From NCBI GenBank assembly GCA_903231505.1, contig CAFBRK010000054.1, forward strand, positions 1-64,000: DNA of 64,000 nt, given 5' to 3'. Positions 17,007 to 26,282 of this stretch are shown here, one piece after another (position 1 is the stretch's first letter; each line of letters starts with the position of its first letter). The notes beneath the pieces were generated by a model that was given only the letters and a program-made list of their open reading frames with translations, was not told where the DNA came from and ran no database searches. The translations under genes were made by a program, and so were the position numbers. The DNA comes from Olavius algarvensis associated proteobacterium Delta 3. GTDB taxonomy: Bacteria > Desulfobacterota > Desulfobacteria > Desulfobacterales > CAFBRK01.

Positions 17007-17915
17007 ATGGCCATCTATCTATCCATACCCGAAATCCGGCTGAGGCGGATTCTCGTGGGCTTTTTTGTCCTGGCATCTCTTCTGCCGGTCATTATATCGC
17101 TCTATACGGTTTCCAGCTACGTTATTCCAGCCCTCTCCGAGGCTCAAGTAGAGAACTTACGCGATCCCTTCAGCAATACCATCCTGCTTGTCCTCCTGTT
17201 GCAGTGTATCGGCTTCATTTTGTTCTGGCGCTGGGTTGCCTCCTGGGAAACGATCATGAACAATATAAAAATGATCGCCGCCGAGATTTTGAAAAAAAAG
17301 TCGATTGAGAACATCGGGGAAAATGAACTCAGCACCCTGCACGAGCTCTTTATGGAACTGCGCGCCGAATACCAGAAGATTGCCAATCGCCTGAACGCAT
17401 ACTTTAAACGGTCCATTACCGACGATATGACCTGTCTGTTCAATCGATCCTATTTCGAGTTCAAACTGACCGAGGAGTCCAGAAAAGCAGATATGCTCAA
17501 AGAACCGTTTTCCCTGATCCTTTTCAGCCTCGATGATTTTCACCGCCATAGTACGGAAATCGGAGACAAACTGCTCCAAGACTTCGGCGAGTTGATGCGC
17601 AAGCTGATCCGGCGAGCGGACTTGCCGTTTCGTTATGGCAGAAACAATTTTGCCATTATTCTACCCTGCTGCGGCGGACGGATTGCCGAAAAGGTGGCCA
17701 CGCGTCTGTCCCAGAGTGTCTCCCGGCATGCGTTTGTCGATCCCAAATGGCTGCCCCTCGGCAAGATCACCATCAGCTGCGGCGTTGCCGTATACGACGG
17801 CGATATGAAAAACACCATGGGGTTGGCGAATGAGGCGCTAAATAGAGCACAGGACATCGGTGGCGGAAACATCGCAGGCATCAGCAACCTGGAAATCACC
17901 CCCGATTTGGTGTGA
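17007..17915 (+). CDS. Membrane GGDEF-domain protein with degenerate active site
   Basis: A 302-residue protein with two N-terminal membrane segments (residues about 12-38 and 58-78), a helical linker, and a GGDEF domain from about 135. The signature reads Y-G-R-N-N-F instead of Y-G-G-D/E-E-F, so the metal- and GTP-binding residues are lost. An R-R-A-D (RxxD) sits exactly five residues before it, the position of the c-di-GMP-binding inhibitory site. It is therefore probably a c-di-GMP effector or scaffold rather than a cyclase. The start at 17007 has a GGAGG box nearby (16997-17001). Confidence 0.85.
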   Translation: MAIYLSIPEIRLRRILVGFFVLASLLPVIISLYTVSSYVIPALSEAQVENLRDPFSNTILLVLLLQCIGFILFWRWVASWETIMNNIKMIAAEILKKKSIENIGENELSTLHELFMELRAEYQKIANRLNAYFKRSITDDMTCLFNRSYFEFKLTEESRKADMLKEPFSLILFSLDDFHRHSTEIGDKLLQDFGELMRKLIRRADLPFRYGRNNFAIILPCCGGRIAEKVATRLSQSVSRHAFVDPKWLPLGKITISCGVAVYDGDMKNTMGLANEALNRAQDIGGGNIAGISNLEITPDLV

Positions 17916-18463
17916 ACCATACGCGAACGCGCACCCTAATTCTATCTCGGTCCGGTGGGTTAAGGATGAACCCGCCTGCCGGATCCCGCACGCCCCCTCA
18001 AGAATAGAACAGGATTCCTCTGGATGCCGCCCTTCGAGGCTGTGTCGTAATTGGAAAAATTGGTAAAATTCATTATTTTGTCATTCCGGACCTGATCCGG
18101 AATCCAGGTATTTTACGTGATTTACACCTCTGGATGCCGGATCGAGTCCGGCATGACGAACACATGCTAAGCGCTTATTTGAATTGTGACACAGCCTCCT
18201 TCCCCTACATGACGGAAGAGACACCCGGCCCCTCAGATACTTCTTCACCGGCTCCCATGGAAAGATCCCCGATTCACCGTTTGCTTGCGCATCCAAAGCA
18301 TTTCTGATTTAGTTGCCCCACGCATCCTCAATGGGATCGAAAACTGAAGTATCTTCCTGATATCTGACGCAAACGTACTGTTACCGCAAGACCTTTTGCG
18401 ATGGGGTCAAAACGGCATCGGTTGGGGTTCACTGAAAAGGTGTCGGAACTGCAGGGTGTCCGG
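17916..18463. other. Intergenic region holding a nested palindromic repeat
   Basis: No gene is supported. The centre (18036-18198) is a palindromic repeat described separately. The rest may contain the promoter of the ArsA-type gene, but no clear boxes were identified. Confidence 0.5.
18036..18198. repeat. Palindromic repeat flanked by inverted terminal sequences
   Basis: Inner element 18080-18158: GTCATTCCGGACCTGATCCGG...CCGGATCGAGTCCGGCATGAC, the widespread CTGGATTCCGGATC-type dispersed palindrome. It is enclosed by GAGGCTGTGTCGTAATT at 18036-18052 and its imperfect inverse AATTGTGACACAGCCTC at 18182-18198, giving a MITE-like arrangement of 163 bases. Confidence 0.8.
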
Positions 18464-19660
18464 ATGAGGATTCTATTTTTTGCCGGAAAAGGTGGTGTTG
18501 GGAAGACATCTCTATCTGCTGCCACAGGGATTAAAGCCGCCGAAAGCGGGTACCGGACGGTGGTGTTGTCGTTGGATGTCGCCCACAGTCTCGCAGACAT
18601 TTTTGATCTGGAACAATGTCTCCTCGATCAGAACCAGGGACGGCCTGTTCCCGTCGCACCGAATTTATATATTCAGGAGCTTGACATTCAGGAAGAGATA
18701 CGCACCAACTGGGGCGATATCTACAAATACCTGGCGATCCTGCTGAACACGACTGGTCTCGATGAAATCCTGGCGGAAGAGCTTGCCATCTTGCCGGGTA
18801 TGGAGGAAATCAGCCTCCTGCTCTATATTAACCGGTACGCGCGGGACAACGCATACGATGTCATTATCCTCGATTGTGCTCCCACCGGAGAATCGATCCG
18901 GTTCATCAGCATACCGACAACGTTAGAGTGGTACATGAAGAAGCTTTTCCGGCTGGAACGGACCGTGGCGCGCTACGCGCGGCCGATCGCCAGCCGGGTC
19001 TACGATATTCCGCTTCCCGGCGATGATTACTTTCAGGCGATCGAGTCGCTGTTCAAGCGGCTTCGGGGGGTCGATGCACTGCTCACCGATCCGGACATCA
19101 CCACGGTGCGACTCGTCACCAATCCTGAGAAGATCGTCATCAAAGAGACCCAGCGGGCGTTTATGTATTTTTCCTTGTACAAGATGTCCATCGATGCCAT
19201 TATCATCAACAGGATCCTGCCGACATCGCTCAAAGAAGACTATTTCAGCGACTGGATCGAGGGACAGCGGCAGCACATTGAAAACGCCAGAGAGTTTTTC
19301 AGCCCGATTCCGATCCTTTCCATTCATCAATTGCGTGAAGAAATTTTCGGATATGATCGGCTCAAGGATCTGGCCGACAGGCTGTATCAGCATCGCCGAC
19401 CGCTGGATCGCTTTTTTCATGATCCCCCCTTTGATCTCTCCAAAACAGAAGGCGGATACCTCTTAACGTTGAAGCTTCCGTTTGCGGATAAAACGGATGT
19501 CGAGCTGAACAGGGTATCCGATGAACTGATATGCCGCGTCGGCGCCTTCAAGCGTCATATTCTGTTGCCCAGAGGATTGGCGGGGCTTGACGCCGTTTCC
19601 GCCAAGCTTGACGGGAACCTGCTGCGGATCGCATTCAAAGGAGACCGCCATGACCGATGA
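18464..19660 (+). CDS. ArsA/Get3-family ATPase with HSP20-like C-terminal domain
   Basis: A 398-residue soluble ATPase. The deviant Walker A G-K-G-G-V-G-K-T is at residues about 8-15, the switch-like L-D-V-A-H-S-L-A-D follows, and I-L-D-C-A-P-T-G-E is at the position of the second switch. Residues about 325-398 form the small HSP20-like domain found in bacterial and chloroplast ArsA/Get3 homologues. Get3 proteins target tail-anchored membrane proteins, ArsA drives arsenite efflux; neither arsenic genes nor metal-binding cysteine pairs are seen here. ATG 18464 is preferred to 18401 because the family starts right before the P-loop. Confidence 0.85.
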   Translation: MRILFFAGKGGVGKTSLSAATGIKAAESGYRTVVLSLDVAHSLADIFDLEQCLLDQNQGRPVPVAPNLYIQELDIQEEIRTNWGDIYKYLAILLNTTGLDEILAEELAILPGMEEISLLLYINRYARDNAYDVIILDCAPTGESIRFISIPTTLEWYMKKLFRLERTVARYARPIASRVYDIPLPGDDYFQAIESLFKRLRGVDALLTDPDITTVRLVTNPEKIVIKETQRAFMYFSLYKMSIDAIIINRILPTSLKEDYFSDWIEGQRQHIENAREFFSPIPILSIHQLREEIFGYDRLKDLADRLYQHRRPLDRFFHDPPFDLSKTEGGYLLTLKLPFADKTDVELNRVSDELICRVGAFKRHILLPRGLAGLDAVSAKLDGNLLRIAFKGDRHDR

Positions 19661-19880
19661 ACCCACCCGCGATGACGCCGTCAGTTGTCCGGTCGGTCGA
19701 TTCTTCTCGGACCTCGACAGGATGTTCGGAAAAGGCTCGGAATTTCGAACCCACATGACCCGCTCACGGATAGAGTTTTTGAAAGCTGTTCGCACGATCG
19801 TGGATCAGGGTATCGCACACCTGGAAAAAAAAGACAGCGATGAGACCGATCCGAAGATGACCCGGATCGAGGTGGATTAG
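19650..19880 (+). CDS. Small protein coupled to the ArsA-type ATPase
   Basis: A 76-residue protein with a C-P-V-G-R-F-F segment and a helical middle (R-S-R-I-E-F-L-K-A-V-R). I do not recognise a family with certainty. The ATG at 19650 lies inside the last codons of the ATPase gene, with AAAGGAG eight bases upstream, so translation is coupled and a partner role is likely. No membrane segment is present. A 228-base gap follows before the next gene. Confidence 0.7.
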   Translation: MTDEPTRDDAVSCPVGRFFSDLDRMFGKGSEFRTHMTRSRIEFLKAVRTIVDQGIAHLEKKDSDETDPKMTRIEVD

Positions 19881-20108
19881 CATATCCTGCCCGGGTACAG
19901 GATGGCCGCAGGGGGCCACGCCGTGGTCATGGAGCCCCGGAAGGGCCGTTTCGAGAAGGGGAACCTGGGTTCTGCCAAAGGTCCCAGGGGGAGGGCATCG
20001 GTATCGATTGACATCTCACAAATTTGAATAAATATGAATACATATGTATGATCGACGCCATCGATCGGTGTTATATTAAACAGAGCCAGGGTATAAGGAG
20101 GAGCACTC

Positions 20109-20699
20109 GTGGAACCGGCTCGGACGAGCTTACCGTTATCGAGAATATTAAATCAGTTGTCGGCGGAAGATCGCAGTTTCATCGTCTCTCTGATTGACAA
20201 GGATCCTCTCACCGGTGTGTACAATCGGCGAAAGTTCGACTCGGATTTGGAACTGGTGATTGCCATGGCCGATCGGGCCAACAACGGGACAAGCCTGTTG
20301 ATGATCGATATCGATCATTTCAAGCGGTACAATGACAAATACGGTCACCAGCAAGGGGATGACGTGCTCAGAGCGGTTACCCGGGCGATAGAGAAAAGTC
20401 TTCGGGAATACGACAGACCCCACGTCTATCGGTATGGGGGTGAGGAATTTGTCGTATTGATTCCAAATGTCACCCGGGACCAGGCATGCAGAATCGGTGA
20501 GCGGATCCGAGGCAATGTGGCCGATCATACCGATGTGACGGTCAGTGCCGGCATATCCCATTACAAAGAGAACGCCGACGATCTGGAAACCCTGATCCGG
20601 TATGCCGACCGTGCCCTGTACCAGGCAAAAGAGACGGGCCGAAATCGGGTCGTCCTGTTCGATCCGGCAGCCCCCTTCCAAATTCCCATGAATTGGTGA
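20109..20699 (+). CDS. Diguanylate cyclase (GGDEF domain), soluble
   Basis: A 196-residue protein that is almost all GGDEF domain. The D-P-L-T-G-V-Y-N-R-R start of the domain, the metal-binding D-I-D-H-F-K and an intact Y-G-G-E-E-F are present, so it should make c-di-GMP. An RxxD motif (R-E-Y-D) is seven rather than five residues before GGEEF, so an inhibitory site is doubtful. The short N-terminal helix has no sensor. The start is GTG at 20109 with a strong AAGGAGGAG box, and ATG codons are absent upstream. Confidence 0.88.
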   Translation: MEPARTSLPLSRILNQLSAEDRSFIVSLIDKDPLTGVYNRRKFDSDLELVIAMADRANNGTSLLMIDIDHFKRYNDKYGHQQGDDVLRAVTRAIEKSLREYDRPHVYRYGGEEFVVLIPNVTRDQACRIGERIRGNVADHTDVTVSAGISHYKENADDLETLIRYADRALYQAKETGRNRVVLFDPAAPFQIPMNW

Positions 20700-20797
20700 T
20701 ATCCCTCCTGTTGATGAATGATTTCTATCCTTAGCATGCGATGCCCCTTGTGGGGCAACACCCTCGTTGGATTGTGGGGAGGTTTGCAAGTACGCTC

Positions 20798-21823
20798 ATG
20801 ACTCACAACACGAAACGGATTCTGACCATCGGCGGAGGGACCGGCCAGTTCGCCCTTCTGTCCGGCCTTCGGGATCTTCAACACATTGACATATCGGCGG
20901 TGGTTTCCATGGCCGACAGTGGCGGCAGCACCGGCAGACTCCGAGACGAGCTCGGAATTCTGCCCCCCGGTGATGCTCTCAAGTGCATCCTGGCCCTTTC
21001 CCCGCACCGTGAGACCGCCCGTCATCTTTTGCTCAAGCGATTTACACGCAACAGCCGGCTCCGGGGCCACAATGCCGGGAACATGCTATTGACCGTGCTG
21101 TCCTGGTACGCCGGTAATTTTCCGGCAGGCATTCAGGCCCTGGCCGAAATCCTGGAAGTCAAGGGGGCCATCCTGCCGGTGACCACGGACAGGGTGACTT
21201 TGGTGGCGGAGTTGACCGACGGCAGCCGGATCTATGGCGAGCAAGCGATTGATGTCCCCCGGGGGAATCAGCGGGAGAAAATTCGGGATGTTTTCCTGGT
21301 GCCCCACGACAGCGCTGACATTTCGGTATACCCCCCAGTCATCGAGGCCATCGAATCCGCAGATGCCATTGTCATCGGTCCCGGCGATCTGTTCACAAGT
21401 ATCCTGCCCAATCTCATTGTCCCCGGTGTACGGGAAGCGCTGTGTGAGGCGTCCGCCCGGATGTGTTGTGTGATCAATTTGATGACCAAATATGGAGAAA
21501 CCCATCATTTCAAGGCACGCGATTTTGCTGTTCGGCTGGAAGAAACCATCGGACGGCCCTTTGACTGTTTCATTTACAACAACCGGATCCCGGCCTCCGA
21601 AATCCTTGCACCATACAAAGAACAGCAGGCGGACATCGTAAGCATTGACACCACCAACGGATGGTGGAAGGGACGGACGGTCTACGCCACCGATTTACTG
21701 GATACCACCGGGGGGATTGTGCGCCATGATTCCAAAACACTTGCGAATCTAATCGGTGAGATTGTGTGCGGAAAGCACCCATCGGAACGGAAATCCGACA
21801 CCGGCGATAATCGGGTGGCTTAG
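20798..21823 (+). CDS. yvcK: YvcK/GlmR/CofD-like family protein
   Basis: A 341-residue protein with the N-terminal I-G-G-G-T-G-Q loop, M-A-D-S-G-G-S-T-G-R-L-R-D-E and N-G-W-W-K-G-type segments of the YvcK family. In Bacillus YvcK/GlmR binds UDP-GlcNAc and supports growth on gluconeogenic carbon and cell-wall synthesis. ATG 20798 is chosen by family start; ATG 20741 adds 19 unrelated residues and neither has an ideal ribosome site. It follows the GGDEF gene by 98 bases. Confidence 0.85.
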   Translation: MTHNTKRILTIGGGTGQFALLSGLRDLQHIDISAVVSMADSGGSTGRLRDELGILPPGDALKCILALSPHRETARHLLLKRFTRNSRLRGHNAGNMLLTVLSWYAGNFPAGIQALAEILEVKGAILPVTTDRVTLVAELTDGSRIYGEQAIDVPRGNQREKIRDVFLVPHDSADISVYPPVIEAIESADAIVIGPGDLFTSILPNLIVPGVREALCEASARMCCVINLMTKYGETHHFKARDFAVRLEETIGRPFDCFIYNNRIPASEILAPYKEQQADIVSIDTTNGWWKGRTVYATDLLDTTGGIVRHDSKTLANLIGEIVCGKHPSERKSDTGDNRVA

Positions 21824-22155
21824 GAAAACCAACCGCAGATTCCCTTAGAAAATCCGTTGTAGCCGGTGTTGGCGTTTCGGTTTGATGGGTGCATTGTTTG
21901 CGTCCGTGAACTTAACAGAGTCGTCGGAAGCGGTATCGCCGTGGACGATGGCCATCCCGTCTTGATGCCGATCCCGGTCCCGATAGCGATCCCGATGCCG
22001 AATTCGTCCGGGGGTCCGGGTTCCCGTGACCGAACCTATCGAGAAACCGTGACGTTTCAAGGGGAATTGAATTCGTGCCGGGGGCAGACACGGCTTGGAT
22101 CCACTTCTCAAAAAAACCGATCCCGTTACTTCTGCTGATCCGACGGAGCACTGAT
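21824..22155. other. Intergenic region with periodic GATCCC tract
   Basis: No gene is supported. The tract 21965-22003 is a run of six-base units (CCGATCCCGGTCCCGATAGC...) resembling one arm of the hairpins at 47.8 and 62.0 kb. No matching second arm was seen. Confidence 0.55.
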
Positions 22156-22659
22156 ATGAAAGTGACGCTGTTGATGGCCATGACCCTTGACGGAAAGATC
22201 GCAAAAAGTGCGGACCACTTCCCCGACTGGACGGGAAAAGAAGACAAACAGCTGTTTGTCGATATGACCCGCCGGGCCGGAGTCATTATCATGGGGTCAA
22301 AGACGTTCGCGACCATCGGAAAGCCGCTACCCGGCCGAAAAAATATTATCCTCACCCGGGACACCAGCCGGTCGTCAAACGATCCCGATCTGGTGTTTAG
22401 CAGCCGCCCCCCGGAGAACGTCCTGGCAAACCTCGAAGCCGACGGCTATCGGGAAGTTATTCTGGCCGGCGGCGCGCTGATCAACTCCCTCTTTGCAGAA
22501 GAGAAGCTGATCGACGAGATCGTCGTCACGCTCTCCCCGCTGATCTTCGGCCGGGGTCTGTCATTGTTCACAGAAGAGATATCCATGGAATTGGAGCTTC
22601 TGGATGTCGGTCAGTTGGGTCGGGACCTGGTGTGCCTCAGATATCGGGTCCTCAATTAG
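22156..22659 (+). CDS. DHFR-like / RibD C-terminal domain reductase
   Basis: A 167-residue protein with the dihydrofolate-reductase fold of the RibD C-terminal family: M-A-M-T-L-D-G-K-I-A at residues 7-16, I-M-G-S-K-T-F near 48, L-A-G-G-A-L-I-N near 107. It is probably an NAD(P)H-dependent reductase on a pteridine- or flavin-precursor-like compound. True DHFR is possible but the T-L-D-G-K-I start is more RibD-like. The ATG at 22156 matches the family start; an upstream ATG in frame at 22075 reads through repeat sequence. Confidence 0.8.
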   Translation: MKVTLLMAMTLDGKIAKSADHFPDWTGKEDKQLFVDMTRRAGVIIMGSKTFATIGKPLPGRKNIILTRDTSRSSNDPDLVFSSRPPENVLANLEADGYREVILAGGALINSLFAEEKLIDEIVVTLSPLIFGRGLSLFTEEISMELELLDVGQLGRDLVCLRYRVLN

Positions 22660-22841
22660 CACGTCCATTCAATTGCTCTTGACAGAGAGGCGGATTTCCC
22701 GTTACGTAAAACGATCGTTATTCTTATACAGCGTTTTAATGGCGTGAAGCATTCCAATGCCATTTGAATAAGTACGAGACTCCTCGCAACATCTGGTCCG
22801 GAACCTTCGCAAAAACCGCAAACCGATGCAAAGGGGTTCTT

Positions 22842-25354
22842 ATGCAGTGTATGAGAATACGTCCCGCTTATTCCGTGTTACTTCCTCTTATAGTAATCTT
22901 GTTCGTGCCCGTCGCTCTCTACGCATCCACCGGTCCGGACATGGATCCTGCCGCTTATCCGGCCCCGAATACCGGGTGCCTGGCTGCCGGCAAGTGCCAC
23001 GCCGGCATCGAGCCCATCCGCGCCCATGACTCCCCGATGGCCAGGCAGATCTATGAGCTCGGGGTCGCACTGGGGGATCCCAACGGGTGCGTGGTGTGCC
23101 ACGGCGGAAATCCCAAAGAAGAAAAAGACGCGAAAATTGCCCACACCGGAGCACCGGCGGGTGGGAAACTGGACACCTTCGTGGTGCATTCAGGATCCGT
23201 GTGGGTCAACGAGAAAATATGCGGACAATGCCACCAGAACTACACCTATGCCCAGTTCCGATCCATCATGCAGACCGAGGCGGGCAAGATCAAGGGGGCC
23301 CTCTGGGGCTGGGGGCCGGGTGTCAGCACCGGTTATGCGGCAAAATACGGCAATTACGATGTGGATGACCCGGACGGACCGGAGCCGGTATTCGGGACCC
23401 CTGCCTACAAGACATACACTCAGGCCCTCATGAAGATGAGCCCGGACAATTTTCCGGAGAGCCTCCGGCAAGTTCCAAAAACCAATCTGGAGACGCTCGC
23501 GCAGAATCCCGAGGAGGCGATCTTTACCTATATCCGAACGGATTGCCAGCGCTGCCACGTCGGTGTCAAGGGCCGGAACAGGCGGGGCGACTTCCGGGGG
23601 ATGGGCTGCTCGTCGTGCCACATTCCCTACAATAACGCCGGACTGTACGAGGGCATGGACAAGACCGTCAAGCGGGATGAAGCAGGCCATTCCATGGTCC
23701 ACTCCATTCAAGGCACCCGAAAATCCAAAGTCGTCGTCAACAACATGGTCTATTCCGGCATCCCCCATGAAACTTGTGTCACCTGCCATAACCGCGGCAA
23801 GCGGATCGGGGTCTCGTTCCAGGGCCTCATGGAGTTTCCCTACGGGAGCCCCTATAACAAAAAGGGGAAAAAACAACCCAAGCTGCACACCAAGGTTTAT
23901 CAGTTTATCAAGGATGACGTGCATCACCGGCTCAAGTCCAGGGAGGGCAACCCGGAGGGCGGACTGCTGTGTCAGGACTGCCACAGCACGACCTCCATGC
24001 ACGGCAACGGAAACATCACCGGAACGCTTTTGGCCAACGTGGAGATCGAGTGCGCGGATTGTCACGGCACCCCCGCCCAGTTTCCCTGGGAATTGCCGCT
24101 GGGGTTCGGAGACGAGTTCGGCCGTGACCTGGACATGAACACGCCGCGCGGCACGGCAACGACATTGCTGGACACCCAGAACCGGTTCAGCAATATCTAT
24201 TCGGCAAAGGACGGTTATCTGCTCACGGCCCGCGGGAACCCCTTCGGGAATGTGGTCCGGGAAAAGAACAAGGTCGTGGTTCATTCGGCTTCCGGGCTGG
24301 ATTTTGAAGTGCCGGCATTGAAATCCCTCGCCCAGTCCGGCAAATGGCAGAACCCGGACAAGGCCGTCACCGCCAAGATCCGCACGCCGGCCCACACCCA
24401 AAAGATCGAATGCTACGGGTGCCATTCGGCCTGGGCGCCCCAATGCTACGGCTGCCACGTCAAGGTCGATTTTTCCGGCAACAAGAAGGCCACCGACTGG
24501 GTGGCGTCCGGCAACACCCATTTCAAAGACGGCCACACGGCCGAATCGATGCGCAACGCGACACCACCGGTTGCCGCCGGTGTGGCTTCGGGGAAGACTT
24601 CCGAAAACCGGACCTATCTGCGGTGGGAAAATCCGGTGTTGGGTTACAACGGTGAGGGGCGGGTGAGCCCACTGATTCCCGGCTGCCAGCAGATTACCAC
24701 GGTGGTGGCACCGGACGGGGAACTTCTGGTGAACAACAAGATCTGGCGTACCGGCCCGAATATGGAAAACGGCGGGGGGCCAGCGGCCAGCGGGGTATCG
24801 ATATGGCCCCGGCCATGCCCCACACCACCGATCGGGAGGCAAGGGAATGCGTGACCTGCCACGCCTCGTCCAAGGCGCTGGGATACGGCACCCACGAAGG
24901 ACGCTATATGGCGGCCTACACCAAGGGCGTATATGTGGACATCATGAACGAAAGGGGCGAGGTGGTCACCAAAACCGCCCAGTACCAGATCAGCCCCATC
25001 CCGGACCTGCCCATGGATCTCGACAAGATTATCACCCGGGAAGGCGAACAGCTCCAAACGGTCGGTCAGCACTGGCCCGGGTCCGGCCCACTCACAAAGG
25101 AAATGCGGGACAACATGGAGCGGATCGGCGTATGCCTGTCCTGCCACAAGTACGTGCCGGACGGAAAGTTCATATACCGGGTGGTCTCGACCATCGGGGA
25201 GACCCTGGGGATGATTCCCAAAAACGATCAGGAGCACCGGAAGCTTATCGCGCGGGCCATGTTCATTGCCGCCAACGTGGAGATCTTCGGTGCTTTGGCG
25301 GCGGCAATTATCGGTGTGCTGTTGGCGGTATTTATTATCCGGCGAAAACGGTAG
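22842..25354 (+). pseudogene. Multiheme c-type cytochrome, split by a frameshift
   Basis: A periplasmic cytochrome with a signal segment (hydrophobic residues 10-28) and a C-terminal membrane anchor followed by R-R-K-R. The first frame (22842-24854) holds nine CXXCH motifs (CVVCH, CGQCH, CQRCH, CSSCH, CVTCH, CQDCH, CADCH, two CYGCH) plus one CX5CH. The second frame (ATG 24803, to 25354) holds CVTCH and CLSCH and the anchor. At the G6 run 24774-24779 a shift of -1 joins them smoothly: ...ENGG-G-A-S-G-Q-R-G-I-D-M-A-P, about 837 residues in all. This is either a one-base loss in the homopolymer, an error, or a -1 slip. It is likely a respiratory or electron-transfer protein. The start at 22842 has AAAGGGG upstream. 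Confidence 0.8.
24803..25354 (+). CDS. C-terminal part of the cytochrome, separate frame
   Basis: A 183-residue frame that can be read alone from ATG 24803, but it has no signal peptide and no ribosome site of note, and heme attachment would need export. It holds CVTCH, CLSCH, a hydrophobic helix of about 22 residues near the end and a positively charged tail. Upstream of its ATG the same frame reads S-G-Q-R-G-I-D, in line with the rest of the cytochrome, so it is best seen as the 3' part of the gene starting at 22842. Confidence 0.6.
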   Translation: MAPAMPHTTDREARECVTCHASSKALGYGTHEGRYMAAYTKGVYVDIMNERGEVVTKTAQYQISPIPDLPMDLDKIITREGEQLQTVGQHWPGSGPLTKEMRDNMERIGVCLSCHKYVPDGKFIYRVVSTIGETLGMIPKNDQEHRKLIARAMFIAANVEIFGALAAAIIGVLLAVFIIRRKR

Positions 25355-25434
25355 TCCCACGGATCATATATCGATTCCCAAAAATATGTTCCGTTTGAGG
25401 CGTATTGGGAACCGAGTTAACAAAATTACAATAT

Positions 25435-25676
25435 TACCGCGGAGGCGCAGAGCGCGCAGAGAAGGGACCTGTTTTTTCCATAATCCCTCAGAGAGGGGGA
25501 TTCTGGAAAAGCAATACCTCACCAAATCGTGATCGATCCGTATCGGCTGACAGACAATGTATTTACGTTTTGCCCTCTATGTCCTGCTTGTCCTGAGCAT
25601 AGCCGAAGGGAGGCTCTCGAAGGGCAGCGAAAAGTAAAAAGACTATGAACTTAGCGCCCTCTGCGGCTCTTCGATA
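25435..25676. repeat. ACCGCGGAGGCGCAGAG-type dispersed repeat
   Basis: Begins ACCGCGGAGGCGCAGAGCG and ends with the inverse-like TTAGCGCCCTCTGCGGCTC near 25655-25674. A related stretch occurs near 14788. The middle includes CTGCTTGTCCTGAGCATAGC, also a dispersed phrase. Confidence 0.6.
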
Positions 25677-25703
25677 AATCATTGTCCCTAAGCGATAAAC
25701 CAG

Positions 25704-25749
25704 CGCCGGCCGACCCCCGAATCGGGAGTCGGCCGGCGTTTCATTTTTC
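25704..25749 (+). terminator. Rho-independent terminator
   Basis: CGCCGGCCGAC at 25704-25714 pairs with GTCGGCCGGCG at 25728-25738, giving an 11-pair GC-rich stem extended by CCCGA/TCGGG-like pairing, followed by TTTCATTTTTC. It lies downstream of the cytochrome gene. The minus-strand FN3-like gene ends on the other side, so it may serve both directions. Confidence 0.75.
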
Positions 25750-25761
25750 AGCCCTTGATTA

Positions 25762-25789
25762 TATAGCGATTGTCAGAATTTCATTCCGA
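25762..25789. repeat. TATAGCRAYTG repeat, copy 2
   Basis: TATAGCGATTGTCAGAATTT followed by CATTCCGA; see copy at 14746-14777. Confidence 0.75.
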
Positions 25790-25805
25790 ACCCCGGACCC
25801 CTACC

Positions 25806-26270
25806 TTATTCATTCCAAAGTATCTTCTTCGGACGTTCCACCTTGAAAACAGGTGCGGGTCTCGGAACTCCGGTTTCCGGTTCCGGCTGCGGAATCACTG
25901 GTGGATCCTCCGGTGGCAGGACGGATGGCGATTCTACCGGTTGCCGTACAGTCATTGGTTTGGTAAACGCTTCGATCTTGAGATCCATGGGTGGTTCCGG
26001 CACACTGAACTGATAGGGGGCCATCACTGTCGTCATATCCGATTCATTGCCCAGTTCATCGACGGCGGTCACCCCGAATTCAACCGGGCCTTGACCCATG
26101 GAAAACGATTCCACCCCGTCGGGAAGCAGAATTTCGGTCACATTGCCAAGGTTTGCATGGCTGGACCCGTAGGTTACCTCCCCCCCTTGGGACCAATAGA
26201 GCTTATAGCCGATGACCTGGGGTGAGTTGGACCCGCGCCAGCGGAGTATCCGTTTCTTCATCTTGGCCAT
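25806..26270 (-). CDS. FN3-like domain protein downstream of ParA
   Basis: A 154-residue protein. Residues about 5-95 look like a single fibronectin-III-type beta sandwich (I-R-W-R-G-S start equivalent, Y-K-L-Y-W-S, F-G-V-T-A-V-D-E-L-G-N-E-S), followed by a Pro/Glu-rich tail of about 55 residues. No signal peptide is present. It begins 12 bases after the parA stop, so the two are co-transcribed. Function unknown; a binding role beside the ATPase is inferred. Confidence 0.7.
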   Translation of the reverse strand: MAKMKKRILRWRGSNSPQVIGYKLYWSQGGEVTYGSSHANLGNVTEILLPDGVESFSMGQGPVEFGVTAVDELGNESDMTTVMAPYQFSVPEPPMDLKIEAFTKPMTVRQPVESPSVLPPEDPPVIPQPEPETGVPRPAPVFKVERPKKILWNE

Positions 26271-26282
26271 GATGGGCCTCTC

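Larger units (their letters stand above)
25355..25805. other. Intergenic region with repeats and a terminator
   Basis: No gene is supported. It contains an ACCGCGGAGGCGCAGAG-type element (25435-25676), a strong hairpin at 25704-25738 and a TATAGCRAYTG repeat at 25762-25789, each listed separately. Confidence 0.6.

Noticed and set aside
23190..24842. A 550-codon open frame on the minus strand, opposite the cytochrome gene
   Set aside because: It is the complement of a gene with many heme motifs on the plus strand; GC-rich coding DNA often leaves such long antisense frames. It has no family signal.
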